DNA of 64,000 bases from Taudactylus pleione (GCA_031769625.1 JAUIMM010000637.1:3005001-3069000); one strand, 5' to 3'. Shown: positions 32,098 through 43,545, numbered from the stretch's first letter. Notes: generated by a model from the sequence alone, not told the origin. Numbers and translations are program-made.

Positions 32098-32870
32098 AGC
32101 TGTGCGGCATAATGTGAACTCGAGGCACTGTGTGGCATAATGTGACCTAGAGGCACTGTGTGGCATAATGTGAACTAGAGGCACTGTGTGGCATAATGTG
32201 AACTAGAGGCACTGTGTGGCATAATGTGAACTAGAGGCACCTTGTGGAATAATGTGAACTAGAGGCACTGTGTGGCATAATGTGAACTAGAGGCACCGTG
32301 TGGCATAATGTGAACTAGAGGCACTGTGTGGCATAATGTGAACTAGAGGCACTGTGTGGCATAATGTGAACTAGAAGCACTGTGTGGCATAATGTGACCT
32401 AGAGGCACTGTGTGGCATAATGTGAACTAGAGGCACTGTGTGGCATAATGTGAACTAGAGGCACCGTGTGGCATAATGTGAACTAGAGGCACTGTGCGTC
32501 ATAATGTGAACTAGAGGCACTGTGTAGCATAATGTGAACTAGAGGCACTGTGTGGCATAATGTGAACTAGAGGCACTGTGTGGCATAATGTGAACTAGAG
32601 GCACTGTGTGGCATAATGTGAACTAGAGGCACTGTGTGGCATAATGTGAACTAGAGGCACTGTGTGGCATAATGTGAACTAGAGGCACCGTGTGGCATAA
32701 TGTGAACTAGAGGCACCGTGTGGCATAATGTGAACTAGAGGCACTGTGTGGCATAATGTGAACTAGAGGCACTATGTGGCATAATGTGAACTAGAGGCAC
32801 TGTGTGGCATAATGTGAACTAGAGGCACTGTGTGGCATAATGTGAACTAGAGGCACTGCAATGTACCATA
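32098..32870. repeat. 28-bp tandem minisatellite
   Basis: About 27 head-to-tail copies of a 28-bp unit, AACTAGAGGCACTGTGTGGC plus ATAATGTG, at a strict 28-bp period. Point variants (ACCGTG, GTGACC, GTAGC) recur in several units. Beyond 32870 degenerate copies continue to about 32990. There are no spacers, so it is not a CRISPR array. Confidence 0.95.
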
Positions 32871-33209
32871 TTGCGAACTGGGGAGAATGCAATGTGGCAT
32901 AATATGAACTGGTGGTACTATGTGGTATAATGTGATCTAGGGAACTTCTATGGGGCATAACATAAACTAGGGCAATATTATGGGGCATAAAATGAACAAC
33001 CATGATGGAACGAACTGTTTCTCAAAGAGCATTGGGAAGGAGCCCCTTTAAAATTGCTACGGGGCCCACAAAGTTCTGGCTATGCCCCTGCTGGTGGCCA
33101 AACTGATTTAGCTCAGTTGTGCCACACTGACCTTGGATGACCAACTTTAAAATGTTGTCAAATGAAAAGAGTGACCCAGGGAGCGGTAACCTGAGGTTCT
33201 GAGGATTAA

Positions 33210-33760
33210 GGCCCTGATTCAGAGCCGGACGCTCTGACAGAGCGCTCGCTCTGAATCAGGGCCGTCCTATCTAATTTTAGAGCGGCCTCCTGGCCGCTCG
33301 CATAGCTGTGGGTGACCACCCACAGCTATAGCGAGTGGCCAAAAAGATGGTTGTGATGGTCAAGACCATCGCGACCATCGGGCTTGCGACGAGACCCTTG
33401 TGGTAGGGTCTCGTCTGCCGCAAGCCCTGGAGTGCTTTTGGCTCTATCAGAGCCAAAAGCACTCCCACTGACATCACTAGTGATGTCAGTGGGGCCAGCC
33501 CCAGACGGTAGGCGTTCCCATGGGAACACCTCCGTCTGGCCAACCACGCCCCCGGCATGCCCACCAAAGGGGGCGTGCTGTCACTCACCATCGACAGCAC
33601 GCCCCCTTTGTAGCGAGACCCATAGCGATGGCTTGCCCGTCGCTATCCGGGTCTCGCGCATGCGCGCGACGGAGCTGGGTCCGTCGTGCGCATGCGCACT
33701 GGCCCAACATCGACCCGCTTGCGAGCGCTCAGCACTCGCGAGCGGGTCTGAATCAGGCCC
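33210..33760. mobile_element. Hairpin-chain PIF/Harbinger-like MITE, copy 3
   Basis: A 551-bp element very similar to copy 1 (1680-2209) in the same orientation. It has the same order of hairpins and ends GGCCCTGATTCAGAGC and CTGAATCAGGCCC. It differs by a longer stem near 33610-33660, where ATAGCGA pairs with TCGCTAT outside the GCGAGACCC stem; copy 1 lacks this segment. Flanks TAA / AAA are an imperfect 3-bp TSD. Confidence 0.85.
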
Positions 33761-35566
33761 AAAGTGTAAGTAGTTGAATAACGTGTTATAGAGGGCCCCA
33801 GCAAAGGAAACAAGATTAAGGGCCTGATCCGGCAGTGTCTTTTGGCAGTCGCCCGCCTGCGACTTTATACAAATGCCGCTACAAAATAAATGAAATAACA
33901 CCATTGTGATCAGTAATGTCTGCATTGATCAAATTGATATAAAGTGTCATTTTAACTGTTCTGTTCAAGTGACATAACACGAGGATGTTGGGGGTTGTTG
34001 CCCTTGTAAAGTAAACTGGATTATCTTTGATCCAGAGACAACCACAATTTTATATCTGGAAACCCAGACTGTTTTAACTAACAATGCACATATATAATAT
34101 GTAGTTTACGGTAGAACAGCGAGATATGGAAATAATTAGCAGATTTATGTATAAGGAAAAATACAGATATTAAACCTGAATAATACTATCTATTTACCCA
34201 CATGGAAGTATAGTTAAATATATAATATCTATTTTATTTTTGTCAGTTAATTAGAAACAACTCTATGGCTCGACAACAAAACATTTACCAGCTTCTGCTA
34301 GCCAGACATGAAGACCTAACAAAGCAGGCACCAATACATCTAGCAAACCTCCTCATTGCATTTTAATTAAGTGGAATGTTACCCACATGTCATAGAACTG
34401 AGAAAAGCACAGCGCGCAAAGTCCACCGTACCGTACCCATTGCAGTAAATAACACTTGAGTTGGCTTTTCTGCAGCGACAATCCTTTTTGTGAGCCAGAC
34501 AATGCAGAAAATCACCCATTAACCCCCTGACATCCTACAGGGCCTGAAATCCTCCCCCATCCCTTACCCCAATCAAAATGACAGTGTCAATATTTCCAAT
34601 GTAGGATCAAAATAACACATGCACCATATAGATTGCATTACACATTTAATTATATAACCTGTAAAGGCCAATATTGCTAATTCCATCATCCAGGGATGTG
34701 CTCTAGTCTGTAATGGCAGCACAGACCCTCATGATTGAAACTGACACTTTCATCAAAGACAGGTACATCAAGCACTTTCCAAAATATATTTCCTTTAGAT
34801 GCATGTTGCATTAAAATGCAGACTAACATAGGCAAGCAAAGCACCATTCTATGTGACATAAAAGTAGATTTATTCATGCAATAAGTGGCAGCATGCAGAG
34901 TACCTTGTTCTTTGATTTTCTTTTGTCTTCTGGGTATGAGAAATGGCTGCTCCGATCTGCGAGCAGAAGAGCATTTGTGAGCAAGTGTTTTTTTTTTTTT
35001 TGTGCAGCGAATTAGCTGATGCTTGTTGCTATGGCGATCAGTCATAGCAACCGAGCAGTCTCTGCAATGGTACTCTGGGCAGCCATCTGACATGAGGACT
35101 GGTAAAGGGTGGTGGGTGTTACTGATTTATACTCCAGCCTAAAATATGTTTCTATGGAAAATATTAAAAATAGGTGAGGTGTGTGCGATGCACACATGTC
35201 TGATAACAGAAACGGCTGTATGTAGCACAGCACTCTGCAGCCTGTCAGGGTTCCAACTTCCGTTCCAAGGTTTGCAAATGTGATTTGCAGCAGAATTCAG
35301 AATTAAATAATGGATCCTGTAGTCTTCCACCTTCACTGCATACATACGGAGTTGTTTATTTCCATTGCCCTGGGAAACGGAGACCACTGATGTCTGCACT
35401 GTTAAAAAATTGAATTTGCTGGGTAAAGTCCAAAATATTGTGAATGCAGTCATTAGATTGACTGTCACTGCCACAAAGCTGCTTTCCGGGTACAACTGCA
35501 TGATGATATAAGTCCAAGGCTGAAAAGCACAGATCGAAAGGCGAAAAGAATAAAGCAATGCATTTA
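33761..35566. other. Unassigned sequence with a Harbinger end fragment
   Basis: A lone GGGCCTGATCCGGCAG start at 33821 resembles a Harbinger-like terminus without a partner. The rest is AT-rich. Minus-strand frames of 135-165 codons at 34686-35636 have no recognisable domain and partly continue into the next transposon, so they are not called. Confidence 0.4.
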
Positions 35567-36050
35567 GGGCCTGATTCAGATCCGTTCGCGAGCGCAAGCG
35601 GGTCAATGGTGGCCCAGTGCGCAGTGAGAACTTCACTCGCTCCGGAGCTCGCTGAAAAACGGGGCGGCTGTCGATATTGGTCGGCAGCTCGCCCCGTTTT
35701 GTAGGCGGGTAGGGGGGGGTGGCTGAACAAATGAAGGCGTTCCCGAAAGGAACGCCTGCCGTTTGTGGGCGGCCCTACTGACATCACTCGTGGTGTCAGT
35801 AGTGGACTTCCCGCTCTATTTGAGCCGGAAGTCCACTTGGCATTGCGAGTGCTGAGACCCTACCACAATGGTCTCCTCGCAATGGCGATGGTTGCGATAA
35901 TCGCGACCATCGCCAGGCCGCTCGCACAAGCTGTGGGTGGTCACCCACAGCTGTGCGAGCGGCCTGCAGGCCAGAATTTTAAAAAAAAGGGACACCCTGA
36001 TTCAGAGCGAGCGAGCGCACGCAAATAGCGTGCGCTTCTGAATCAGGCCC
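35567..36050. mobile_element. Hairpin-chain PIF/Harbinger-like MITE, copy 4
   Basis: The ends are GGGCCTGATTCAGATCC and CTGAATCAGGCCC, with exact TSD TTA (35564-35566, 36051-36053). Orientation is opposite to copy 1. Stems are conserved in position but not sequence: GTGGACTTCCCGCTC / GAGCCGGAAGTCCAC stands where copy 1 has GAGTGCTTTTGGCTCT and its partner. GGCCGCTCGCACAAGCTGTG pairs with its mirror near 35920-35965. Non-coding. Confidence 0.85.
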
Positions 36051-36780
36051 TTATTTAGAGGTGGAGGGGCATGCACAAGCCATTTGATTGAAGGCATATA
36101 AAGGTGGACGATCCCATTAGTATAATGAGTTTCAGTGGAGTACAATGCAATTTTCACTGCTCAGTTCAAACACTAATATGATTATTTTGTTTCAGAGGCC
36201 TTTTTATCAAGACTTTTTTTTTCATTAAATTATGTGCAAAATACAGTTTTTGCATAATTTTATTTATTAGTGCGATGTACTAATAGACTAATGTAGATGT
36301 TTTCATAGAAATCTAATGCAAATGGCTAACGATCAGTGCAGATCGCAATCCCCATCATCAATGGGGACTACGATCTGACACCTACTGTACGTACCAAGAC
36401 TCCTCGGGTATGCCGGGGAAGTAACTTGCAGGGACAGCTGAGATGTACATTTAAAAAATTTGCAGCACTCCCGATATTCTTTGTGCATAGGCCCCTTAAA
36501 TAAAGACTTGTATGTATATATGTAGGGATGTAATTTGCTTCACATGTATTAGTTGTTCGAATGTTATAATGTATAACATCCCACAATGCAATTACCAATC
36601 TGTATATCTTTGTACATCGCATCATCCCTTTTATGTTATCAGTGCTAGTCATCAACTAAATGTTAGCCAGCTGCTTGCATATCCCACCAGCACAGTGAAG
36701 AGACCTGTTGAGTCATGTTAGAACTGTAAGACACTGCAGTTCCAAGACAAGCACATCCGTGGCTTAAGGTTCTGAACTTA
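36051..36780. other. Unassigned AT-rich sequence
   Basis: No gene or repeat boundary recognised between two Harbinger-like elements. Confidence 0.4.
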
Positions 36781-37212
36781 GGCCCTCATTCAGAGCCGTA
36801 CGCTCTGAGCAGAGCGCACGCTCTGCATGAGGGCCGGGCTCCATTTTCATGGAGCGTCCTCCTGGACGCTCGTATAGCTGTGGGTCACCACCCACAGGCT
36901 ATACGAGCGTGCATTTTGATGGCCGCGATGGTCGTGATGTCAGTGGGCCGGCTTCTGACGGGAGGCGTTCCCGTGGGAACGCCCCCGTCAGGGAGGCACG
37001 CCCCCGGCACGCCCACCAAAGGGGGCGTGCTGTCAATCAACATTGACAGCACGCCCCCTTTGATCGGACACAACGAGCGAAGGAAAGTCCTTCGCTCGTC
37101 GTGTCTGGCGCATGCGCACGACGGAGCTCCCTCCGTCGTGCGCATGCTCCGTGCAGACCATCGACCCACTTGCGAGCGGACAGCCGCTCGCGAGTGGGTC
37201 TGAATCAGGCCC
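36781..37212. mobile_element. Hairpin-chain PIF/Harbinger-like MITE, copy 5
   Basis: A 432-bp element with ends GGCCCTCATTCAGAGCC and CTGAATCAGGCCC and exact TSD TTA (36778-36780, 37213-37215). Compared with copy 1 the hairpins between the GATGGTCGCGATGG stem and the ATCACTAGTGAT palindrome are deleted. The final stem is GACCCACTTGCGAGCGG / CCGCTCGCGAGTGGGTC, with two paired changes relative to GACCCGCTTGCGAGCGC / GCGCTCGCGAGCGGGTC in copy 1. Confidence 0.85.
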
Positions 37213-38499
37213 TTAATCTTCTTGCAAGATGAAGGGACTTATATCAATGTGAGTTATTTAAGGGCCTTTTCATTATCACTAATGGTTCCATTACGTTTGC
37301 AAAACACTAGTTTGCGCGCGTTCTTAGTAACTGGTTCATTCATCTTTGAGTTTGCAGACTTCAGATGGCATTGGTTCCCAGCTCCCTGCTCCTTCCTATG
37401 GTAAGCATGTCCTAGTTGCGAAGATTGAACACCTTCGCCCCTCCAGCCCTGCATCCACTGGAGCAGTGGGAAGTATCGCTGCTACTTCGGTAGCAGTATT
37501 AGGCAGATGCGTCACTGGGCGCGGTGACAACCGACATGGCACTCAATGGCCTCTTGCGCCCAAAAGGGGGTGTTCCCTCACAGCCACGCCTACTGATGTG
37601 AGCCATTATGGGGGCATAACCATGTGTCACGTCCTCGTCACTCTGGGCGCTTGCCCAGCACTCTGGGAGTTGTTGGGAAGCCCCCAGCCTCCCTCAGCAC
37701 AGTGTGCATGACGCGTGCACACACGCATCATCCATCACCCTGCTGCTGCACTATTCAGTGACACCGTCCGAAGGGGTGAATTCAAAATAGCACAGCAGCT
37801 CTGCTATTCTTGTAAACCCCACGGATGGTGTCAACCGATGCGGTAGATAAATATACACTGCCGTAACTCGTAGCAAATTGGATACTTATTTATTAGATGC
37901 CAATAGGCTAATTAATAGGCACCTTAGTGAATAAACTTTCCTAGTTACAAATCAGGAGATGATGAATCTAATTCCTCATATCTAGTTTTTTCATGACATC
38001 AGAGTTCAGCTCAGACGTGGATGCATTGAGCAGTTGATATTTAGAGCCTAATACAAAGTTCAGTGCAAATCAAAAAATGGAACAATTGCCCCCTGGCAAA
38101 CATATGTAGAACTGAAGGTGGGTACAGATTTAAAATGTGCAGAGATTTATAGTTTGGAAAGGTTGATTCCAGAGGCTGGCTGGCAACATTTAGCCTGGGG
38201 GGCAAGTCCAGAGCACTGGCCCATAAGTAGTGGTGCATCCTTAAATGGAGGTTTTTGGTATAATAAATATTTATTAATAAAAAAAAAAATAGGCCTGGTG
38301 TTAATTATCCCAAAGATACTTGATTAGTATACATTTTACATTTCAAATAATAAAAATAAAGATGCAAAAAATACATATAAAGAATTTTTTTTTTTTACAA
38401 AAATTCACATAATGCTAAAGATTATGTACAGGTGCAAACTATTCAAATTTTTGGGTCAAATATATCACAATGGTGTAAACATCTACCATATGAAATTTA
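37213..38499. other. Unassigned sequence
   Basis: No gene recognised. The plus-strand frame at 37346-37711 (121 codons) has no family resemblance that I can see. Confidence 0.35.
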
Positions 38500-39098
38500 G
38501 GCCCTCATTCAGAGCCACTCGCTAGCGGCAGTACGCTCGTTCCGAGCGATGTTCGCACATCTGCGCATGCGTACGGTTTTTAGTACGCATGCGCGAACCA
38601 GTCAGTGCGGCCGAAAATCGTTGGTACGCAATATAGCGAGGGCCTGCTATTTTGAGTGACAGAATGAGGCGTATGTGGGTGGTAACAGGGGAAGGTGCTT
38701 GAAAACGGGGAGTGGAGATCAGAACGCAGGCGTGCTTAAAGGTCAAAACGGGCGTTTTAAGGGAGTGCATAATTAATACAGCAGCGTCATTGACCACGTC
38801 ACTTGGTTTTTTTTAACTCAGAACTGCTCGCAAAATAGCGGTTGAAAACACCAACCACAAGAATAGCGAGCAGTTCATACGCTGGTCGATGTACTCGATT
38901 AATCTAATAAATAGCGGACATGACGTATGGTGCGAGCGGCCAGGGGGCGTTTTTAACAAATAAACGAGCGTATGTTTTGCTCGCTCGTTCAGACTTAGAG
39001 GTGTGAACAGACTGCAATTTGCGAACGGATCATTTGAATAGCCACCCCTTGTTTTTGAACGAACGACCGCAAATAGCGAACGGCTCTGAATCAGGCCC
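38500..39098. mobile_element. PIF/Harbinger-like MITE, subfamily 2, inverted
   Basis: A 599-bp element with ends GGCCCTCATTCAGAGCC and GCTCTGAATCAGGCCC and TSD TTA (38497-38499, 39099-39101). Its complement aligns along its length with the 597-bp element at 5953-6549, for example the words AACGAGCGAGC and ACGCCCCCTGGCCGCTCG. Non-coding. Confidence 0.85.
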
Positions 39099-39191
39099 TT
39101 AGATTGTAAATAATCTTATCAGCAAAACAGGAATGCACGTGCATGTATAGTTTAATTACTGTATATAGGCAGCAATTCATTAACAGCACAA

Positions 39192-39682
39192 GGGCCTGGT
39201 CCAGAGCAGTGTACTAATGCAGCTGCAAGTGCGATTTTCTACGCAACACAACTGCAGATATCAGCAAGTGAAGCTGCCGCCCACAAATTAAAAGCGACAC
39301 CCACCGGAGCTACCACAACTCATTCGCAATAGCTATGTAAACATACGTAGCCTATACACAAGAACAAGGAACATCGGCTGAAGGGTAGACCTATGTCTAC
39401 GCAGACCATTCAGTAGTCATGCAGCGCCATGTTTTTGTACATTAGGGCTCGCAGCTGACATCAGATACACGCCCTGAGAACGACCATGAGACGCCTGCAT
39501 TTTTACAACCACTCTCTGCTAACACTATGTCAACACCCCAAAATGGTCAGTTCCTGTCAATCACTTTGCAAAGGAATCCACATTGCGTGTGTATTCACAG
39601 CGGCACCTTAACGCATGCGCAATGCGAACGCGGCACATGAGCAGCCTGACGATAATCGCTCAGTGGAACATCGGCATTGCAT
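39192..39682. mobile_element. Harbinger-like MITE fragment, subfamily 3
   Basis: The left end GGGCCTGGTCCAGAGC is present. The interior resembles 9043-9546 (GAACATCGGC, ATTGCGTGTG, GCATGCGCAATGCG). It ends at a GA microsatellite, so the right terminus is lost. Confidence 0.5.
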
Positions 39683-39788
39683 AGGAGAGAGAGAGAGAGG
39701 GAGAGAGAGGGAGAGAGAGAGAGAGGGAGAGAGAGAGAGAGAGGGAGAGGGAGAGGGAGAGGGAGAGAGGGAGAGAGAGGGAGAGGGA

Positions 39789-39842
<54 letters not shown>
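39683..39842. repeat. GA/GGGAGA microsatellite
   Basis: A 160-bp purine tract of GA dinucleotides interrupted by GGGAGA, then a pure (GA)n run from about 39795. The complementary strand gives Ser-Leu repeats and the forward strand Arg-Glu repeats; neither is a gene. Confidence 0.95.
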
Positions 39843-39845
<3 letters not shown>

Positions 39846-40069
39846 CATACAGGAACTCCTTCCCAATACACTTACATTGATGTCTTTTTTATTACTCTTT
39901 TCCTCTATTTTTCTCCCTTTCCACTTTCATTTCCTTTCTGGGTTCTTCTTTCCTTCATTATTTTTCTCCACTTCCATTCTGATTCAGGGGGCAGCCAGGG
40001 ATGGACTTCCCATGGCCCTGCCAATATGGGAGTTGCCTATTGACAAAGGCTCCCATGTGGGGTCCTCGT

Positions 40070-40230
40070 ACCAGGGGTGGGTATTGGGCAATAATAAGCT
40101 ACCCTTTAGCTGCCGGTGAACTACACATGCCAGCATGCTTAACACTTTTCAGCATGCCCTGATAGAAAAACTGTGGCAGGGCATGCTGGGATGTGTAGTC
40201 CCACAGCTGGAGGGCCACTTTTTTTTTTTT
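40070..40230. mobile_element. hAT-like palindromic MITE with CCAGCATGC arms
   Basis: AGCTGCCGGTGAACTACACA and TGCCAGCATGC at the left mirror GCATGCTGGGATGTGTAGTC and CCACAGCT at the right. A T-run follows at 40219. Palindromes of this ACTACAxxTCCCAGCATGC type are common in vertebrate genomes. Non-coding. Confidence 0.6.
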
Positions 40231-40880
40231 AATGATTAATTATGTGAGCATACTATTTATTGTCTTTTTTTGGGGGGGTGGGGGGGGCAGGGGGCACCAA
40301 AGGGGTGGGGGGGTGGTGGGCTGTAGGGGCACCAAAGAAATCTGTGAGGCGGCGGGGCGGGGGGAGGCGGTCCTGGGTGACACGGCCGCTAGCAGCAGGG
40401 AGACGTTGTCACTCATATACTGAGTGTAATTGTGTAGCTCACTACTGCTGCTGACCCCGTGCTTGCTGTGCAAGCTGGCTCCAGGCGTCCCCAATGTGAT
40501 ACGGCTGTATATGCGCGGTAGGACGGCCGTATCACAGATTGCCTTGTTGGTAATAATTGTGGACCTACAGGGCTTCCGTAAAGGAAACAGTGTTATGCGC
40601 GCAGTTAAAAAAAAAGTCATGTGACCACGGCTGCTCCCAGCGCCAACAGTCAAAGTCTAAACGCAGCCGTGGCATAACACTGGACCACCAGGGCGGCAGG
40701 CCCCTTTCCTGTCTGGGGAGGCGTGGCGGCCCGCAACGCTCAGCGATAGAGCGGCCTGGGGGCACATGGCACCCTGCCCCCCAGCCCAGCCCACTGGTTG
40801 TTTCCTAGTTGAATACTAAATGTCAGGGTAAAAACAACGCTGCTCAGTATTTTGTTCACTACATGCAGAAGCAGCCAGTC
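40231..40880. other. Unassigned GC-rich sequence
   Basis: A G-rich tract at 40270-40320 and GC-rich repeat-like DNA. Frames on both strands are low-complexity Gly/Pro/Arg and not gene-like. Confidence 0.4.
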
Positions 40881-40982
40881 TTTTCCTTGCATGCGGGAGA
40901 CTTGATCACTCTTCCAGGCGGCCAGGAGCTTCACCCTATTTCTGGGAAACTCCCAGCCATTCCGGGAGCGTAGGCAAGTATG
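40881..40982. mobile_element. CATACTTGCC-family fragment, right end
   Basis: It ends TTCCGGGAGCGTAGGCAAGT ATG, the complement of the CATACTTGCC start. GGGAGACTTGATCACTCTTC near the left is the family's internal block. The other end is missing. Confidence 0.55.
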
Positions 40983-41022
40983 ACTAAAACACCCACTATG
41001 AGTTGAAGTGTAACGTGACATG

Positions 41023-41121
41023 TGGGCCCTAAAGCAGAATTTTGTAAGGAGCCCCCATGCATGCCCACAAACATGTGGGGGCCCCTATTAAATATATATT
41101 TTTTTAAATAATAATAATAAA

Positions 41122-41152
<31 letters not shown>

Positions 41153-41704
41153 CTCAATGGACGAAATGGGGGAATGGCCAGTGGTGTCCCTTATGCAGTG
41201 CCCCCAGTAGTGGCAGTGCCCCTTATGCAGAGCCCACAGTATTAGTGCTCTTTATGCAGTGCCCCCTGTAGTAGTGCCCCTAGTAGTAATGACCCCTGTA
41301 GTAGTGCCCACTCTAGTGAAGCCGCTACACAAAGAAAAAAAAAAACATCCCTAAAGCCCTGCTCCCGCATCCGCTGCCTCCGGTCCACCGGCTCCTCGGA
41401 ACTATGTGGAAGACATCATGACGTCTCTCCCATAGTGCATAGCACACTGCTGGAGCCGGAGCTCAGGAGTGAGCTCCGGCCTCCGGCTGGCACAGCGGGG
41501 ATGTAACCGGACGCCCGCTGGAAAGAAAACCTCTGTAGGCGCCCTGCAAATGGAGCCTCCCTGCGGCGCTGGGCTGAAGTGGGCCCGGAGGAGGCGGAAC
41601 TGGTTCTGGTCCACTTTAACCCTGGTGGGGACGTGTGGGGGCCCTTTCTGTGTGGGGGCCCCAGGACGACCTCCCCTGTCGCCCCCCCCTTAATCCGGCC
41701 CTGG
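41023..41704. mobile_element. Degraded composite of GTAGTTGCCCC- and CCGGATTAAG-type elements
   Basis: The right end CCTTAATCCGGCCCTG matches the complement of the CAGGGCCGGATTAAGG start at 43634. At 41180-41330 are CAGTGCCCCCTGTAGTAGTG units like those at 30530-30905. At 41403-41441 is a decayed version of the 38-bp CRE palindrome. Boundaries are approximate. Confidence 0.45.
41127..41152. repeat. AT microsatellite
   Basis: A TA dinucleotide run within the composite repeat. Confidence 0.85.
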
Positions 41705-41739
41705 CCTTATGTACCAAGAAACAATGAAAACACATGGGG

Positions 41740-42143
41740 CTTTGGCAGATAAGCATAGAGCATTCCATTGCCAAGTGAGTGACAGACTGCCAGCGGTTGG
41801 GGGTGGTAACGGGGAGTGGTCACAAAAACGCAGGGGTGCCTGTCCGTATAAACGCTGTTACATGGGCGTGCATAAATTAGCCACTACAATTGCATACTCA
41901 GCTCTGCGTGTCAGAAGAGCCCCCATGGCTGTGGCAAGTCAGATCTGCTGCAACAGTAAGATGGCCACCTATGTACTTCGATGTTACCAATGTTTACGCA
42001 GCTATACGTAGTCGCACGCAGGTGAGAAGGCAGCAGTGGGTGTCTTAATGCTCATGTGATCTTTTGCTGATATTTGCATATTTTCACAAATGCGTGGCGT
42101 ACGGATATGCAATTGTAATAACGCCCATCTCTGAATCAGGCCC
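41740..42143. mobile_element. Harbinger-like MITE fragment, right end
   Basis: It ends CATCTCTGAATCAGGCCC at 42143, the shared right terminus of the Harbinger-like elements. The interior resembles subfamily 2 (GGTGGTAACGGGGAGTGG, GGGCGTGCATAAATTA). The left end is not identifiable. Confidence 0.5.
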
Positions 42144-42389
42144 AGAGTGAGGGAGTCGGCTCTGCAGTCTGCACCAGTCTGTGACCAAAATGGGGGTTTA
42201 GCCATGCCCCTGTCCGTGAGGCAACACCCCTTTTTGCCAGCGCGCCGCCCTCCCTGCACCGGTTGTCACTGCGGGGAGGGACGCCACTGATGCCATGGTT
42301 ATTGCCAGAAAATTACCTCAAAATGTATTTGTCTAGTTCTCCTGAGTGCAGGGATCCAAATATGTGCCCTTTGCATCAAGACCTTAGGG

Positions 42390-42754
42390 CAGAGATGAGG
42401 AACCTCAGGCCCAGAGGCCATATAAGGTCCCCGGAATCATTTGGTCTGGCCCTTGGAGCTTTTCTCTGCTAGCCTCATCTGCATAGCAGGGTGGCTAGAA
42501 TGGCACACTGCAGCTAGAATCTATGCAGCAGTGCCGCCTGGAGCACCCTTAGGACGCTTCAGATGGTCACACCGCTGCCCTTACAGCTCCCCGGAGCATC
42601 CTCAGGATACTTCAGACATTGCTGTAATCACCGGCGATTGTGACTCCGTCCCCATGTGACATCACACGGAGGGGGCGTGGCCTGAACCTGGGCCCGCAAA
42701 TAATGTTATATGTATCAAAATGGCCCTCGGCAGAAATAAGGTTCCCCATCTCTG
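42390..42754. mobile_element. hAT-like element with GGGGAACCTCAGGC ends
   Basis: The ends CAGAGATGAGGAACCTCAGG and GGTTCCCCATCTCTG are mirrored. The interior is shared with 59801-60145, 60722-61083 and 63945 (AATCATTTGGTCTGGCCCT, AATCTATGCAGCAGTG). The flank repeat CCTTAGGG / CCATAGAG is imperfect. Non-coding. Confidence 0.75.
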
Positions 42755-43063
42755 CCATAGAGAGTCAAAATGGGCAGAAACAGGGCTATACATATATAGT
42801 ATTTTATCTTATTTCCAAATTTGTTCTTCACTTTAAAATAAATAAATGTAACCAGGAGAAACTTTTAAGAATCAGTGATTCCAACAGGTCTGATGCTTCT
42901 ATATGTAATTTTGACATTAAGGGGTTAAGAAGGTAACAACTCCCTGTTTAAAATGTAACTATGCTACAAGTTCTTTCTTGTGTTATATCCTCTCAGGCCA
43001 AAGAACAAACCTAGATTAGCACAGAAATCTGGCTGAAGAATTAGCAGGGACTATATAAAAGTC

Positions 43064-43066
<3 letters not shown>

Positions 43067-43120
<54 letters not shown>
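43067..43120. repeat. AT microsatellite
   Basis: A pure AT dinucleotide run of about 54 bp. Confidence 0.95.
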
Positions 43121-43123
<3 letters not shown>

Positions 43124-43155
43124 AAGAATTCTCCTACCACATTGCTCCCCCAGTG

Positions 43156-43260
43156 TGAGATGTATCAAGCCTTGGAGAGAGATGAAGTGCCAACCAATTA
43201 GCTTATAGCTGTCATTTTTCTAACACCTGTGAAGTGACAGAAGCTGATTGGTTGGTACTT
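43156..43260. mobile_element. Palindromic MITE, CAATCAGCTCC family, truncated by insertion
   Basis: It begins TGTATCAAGCCTTGGAGAGA and reaches GCTGATTGGTTGGTACTT. The expected TATCTCTC tail is missing because a Harbinger-like element starts there. Confidence 0.7.
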
Positions 43261-43261
43261 A

Positions 43262-43545
43262 GGGGGTCATTCAGACCCGCTCGCGAGCAAAGGACGCTCG
43301 CAAGCGGGTCGATGTTGCCCCACTGCACATGCGCACGCGCGAGACCCGGATAGCGACGGGCTCTCCGTCGCTCCGGGTCTCGAACCAAAGGGGCGTGCTG
43401 TCAATGTTGATTGACAGCACGCCCCCTTTGGTGGGTGTGCCAGGGGCGTGGCTGCCAGACGGAGGCGTTCCCATGGGAACGCCTACCGTCTGAAGCCGCC
43501 CCACTGACATCACTAGTGATTTCAGTGGGAGTGATTTTGGCTCGG
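43262..43545. mobile_element. Hairpin-chain PIF/Harbinger-like MITE, truncated copy 6
   Basis: It starts GGGGGTCATTCAGACCCGC after TTA (43259-43261). It shows, in reverse order to copy 1, the stems GACCCGCTCGCGAGC, CGAGACCCGG, CAAAGGGGCGTGCTGTC, AGACGGAGGCGTTCCC and the ATCACTAGTGAT palindrome. It breaks off within the stem containing ATTTTGGCTC, so the far end is lost. Confidence 0.75.

Larger units (their letters stand above)
31575..33090. mobile_element. hAT-like element carrying a 28-bp minisatellite
   Basis: It begins CATGGGAGTAGCTATAG and ends TTCTGGCTATGCCCCTG. An exact 8-bp TSD CTGGTGGC is present at 31567-31574 and 33091-33098. It contains a nested palindromic MITE (31788-31927) and a long tandem array (32098-32870). 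No transposase frame is present. Confidence 0.8.

Noticed and set aside
32098..32870. 28-bp repeat resembling a CRISPR array
   Set aside because: Units are directly adjacent with no spacers, the context is eukaryotic, and it sits inside a hAT-like element.
39608..40043. Ser-Leu and Arg-Glu repeat proteins
   Set aside because: They are readings of the GA microsatellite.
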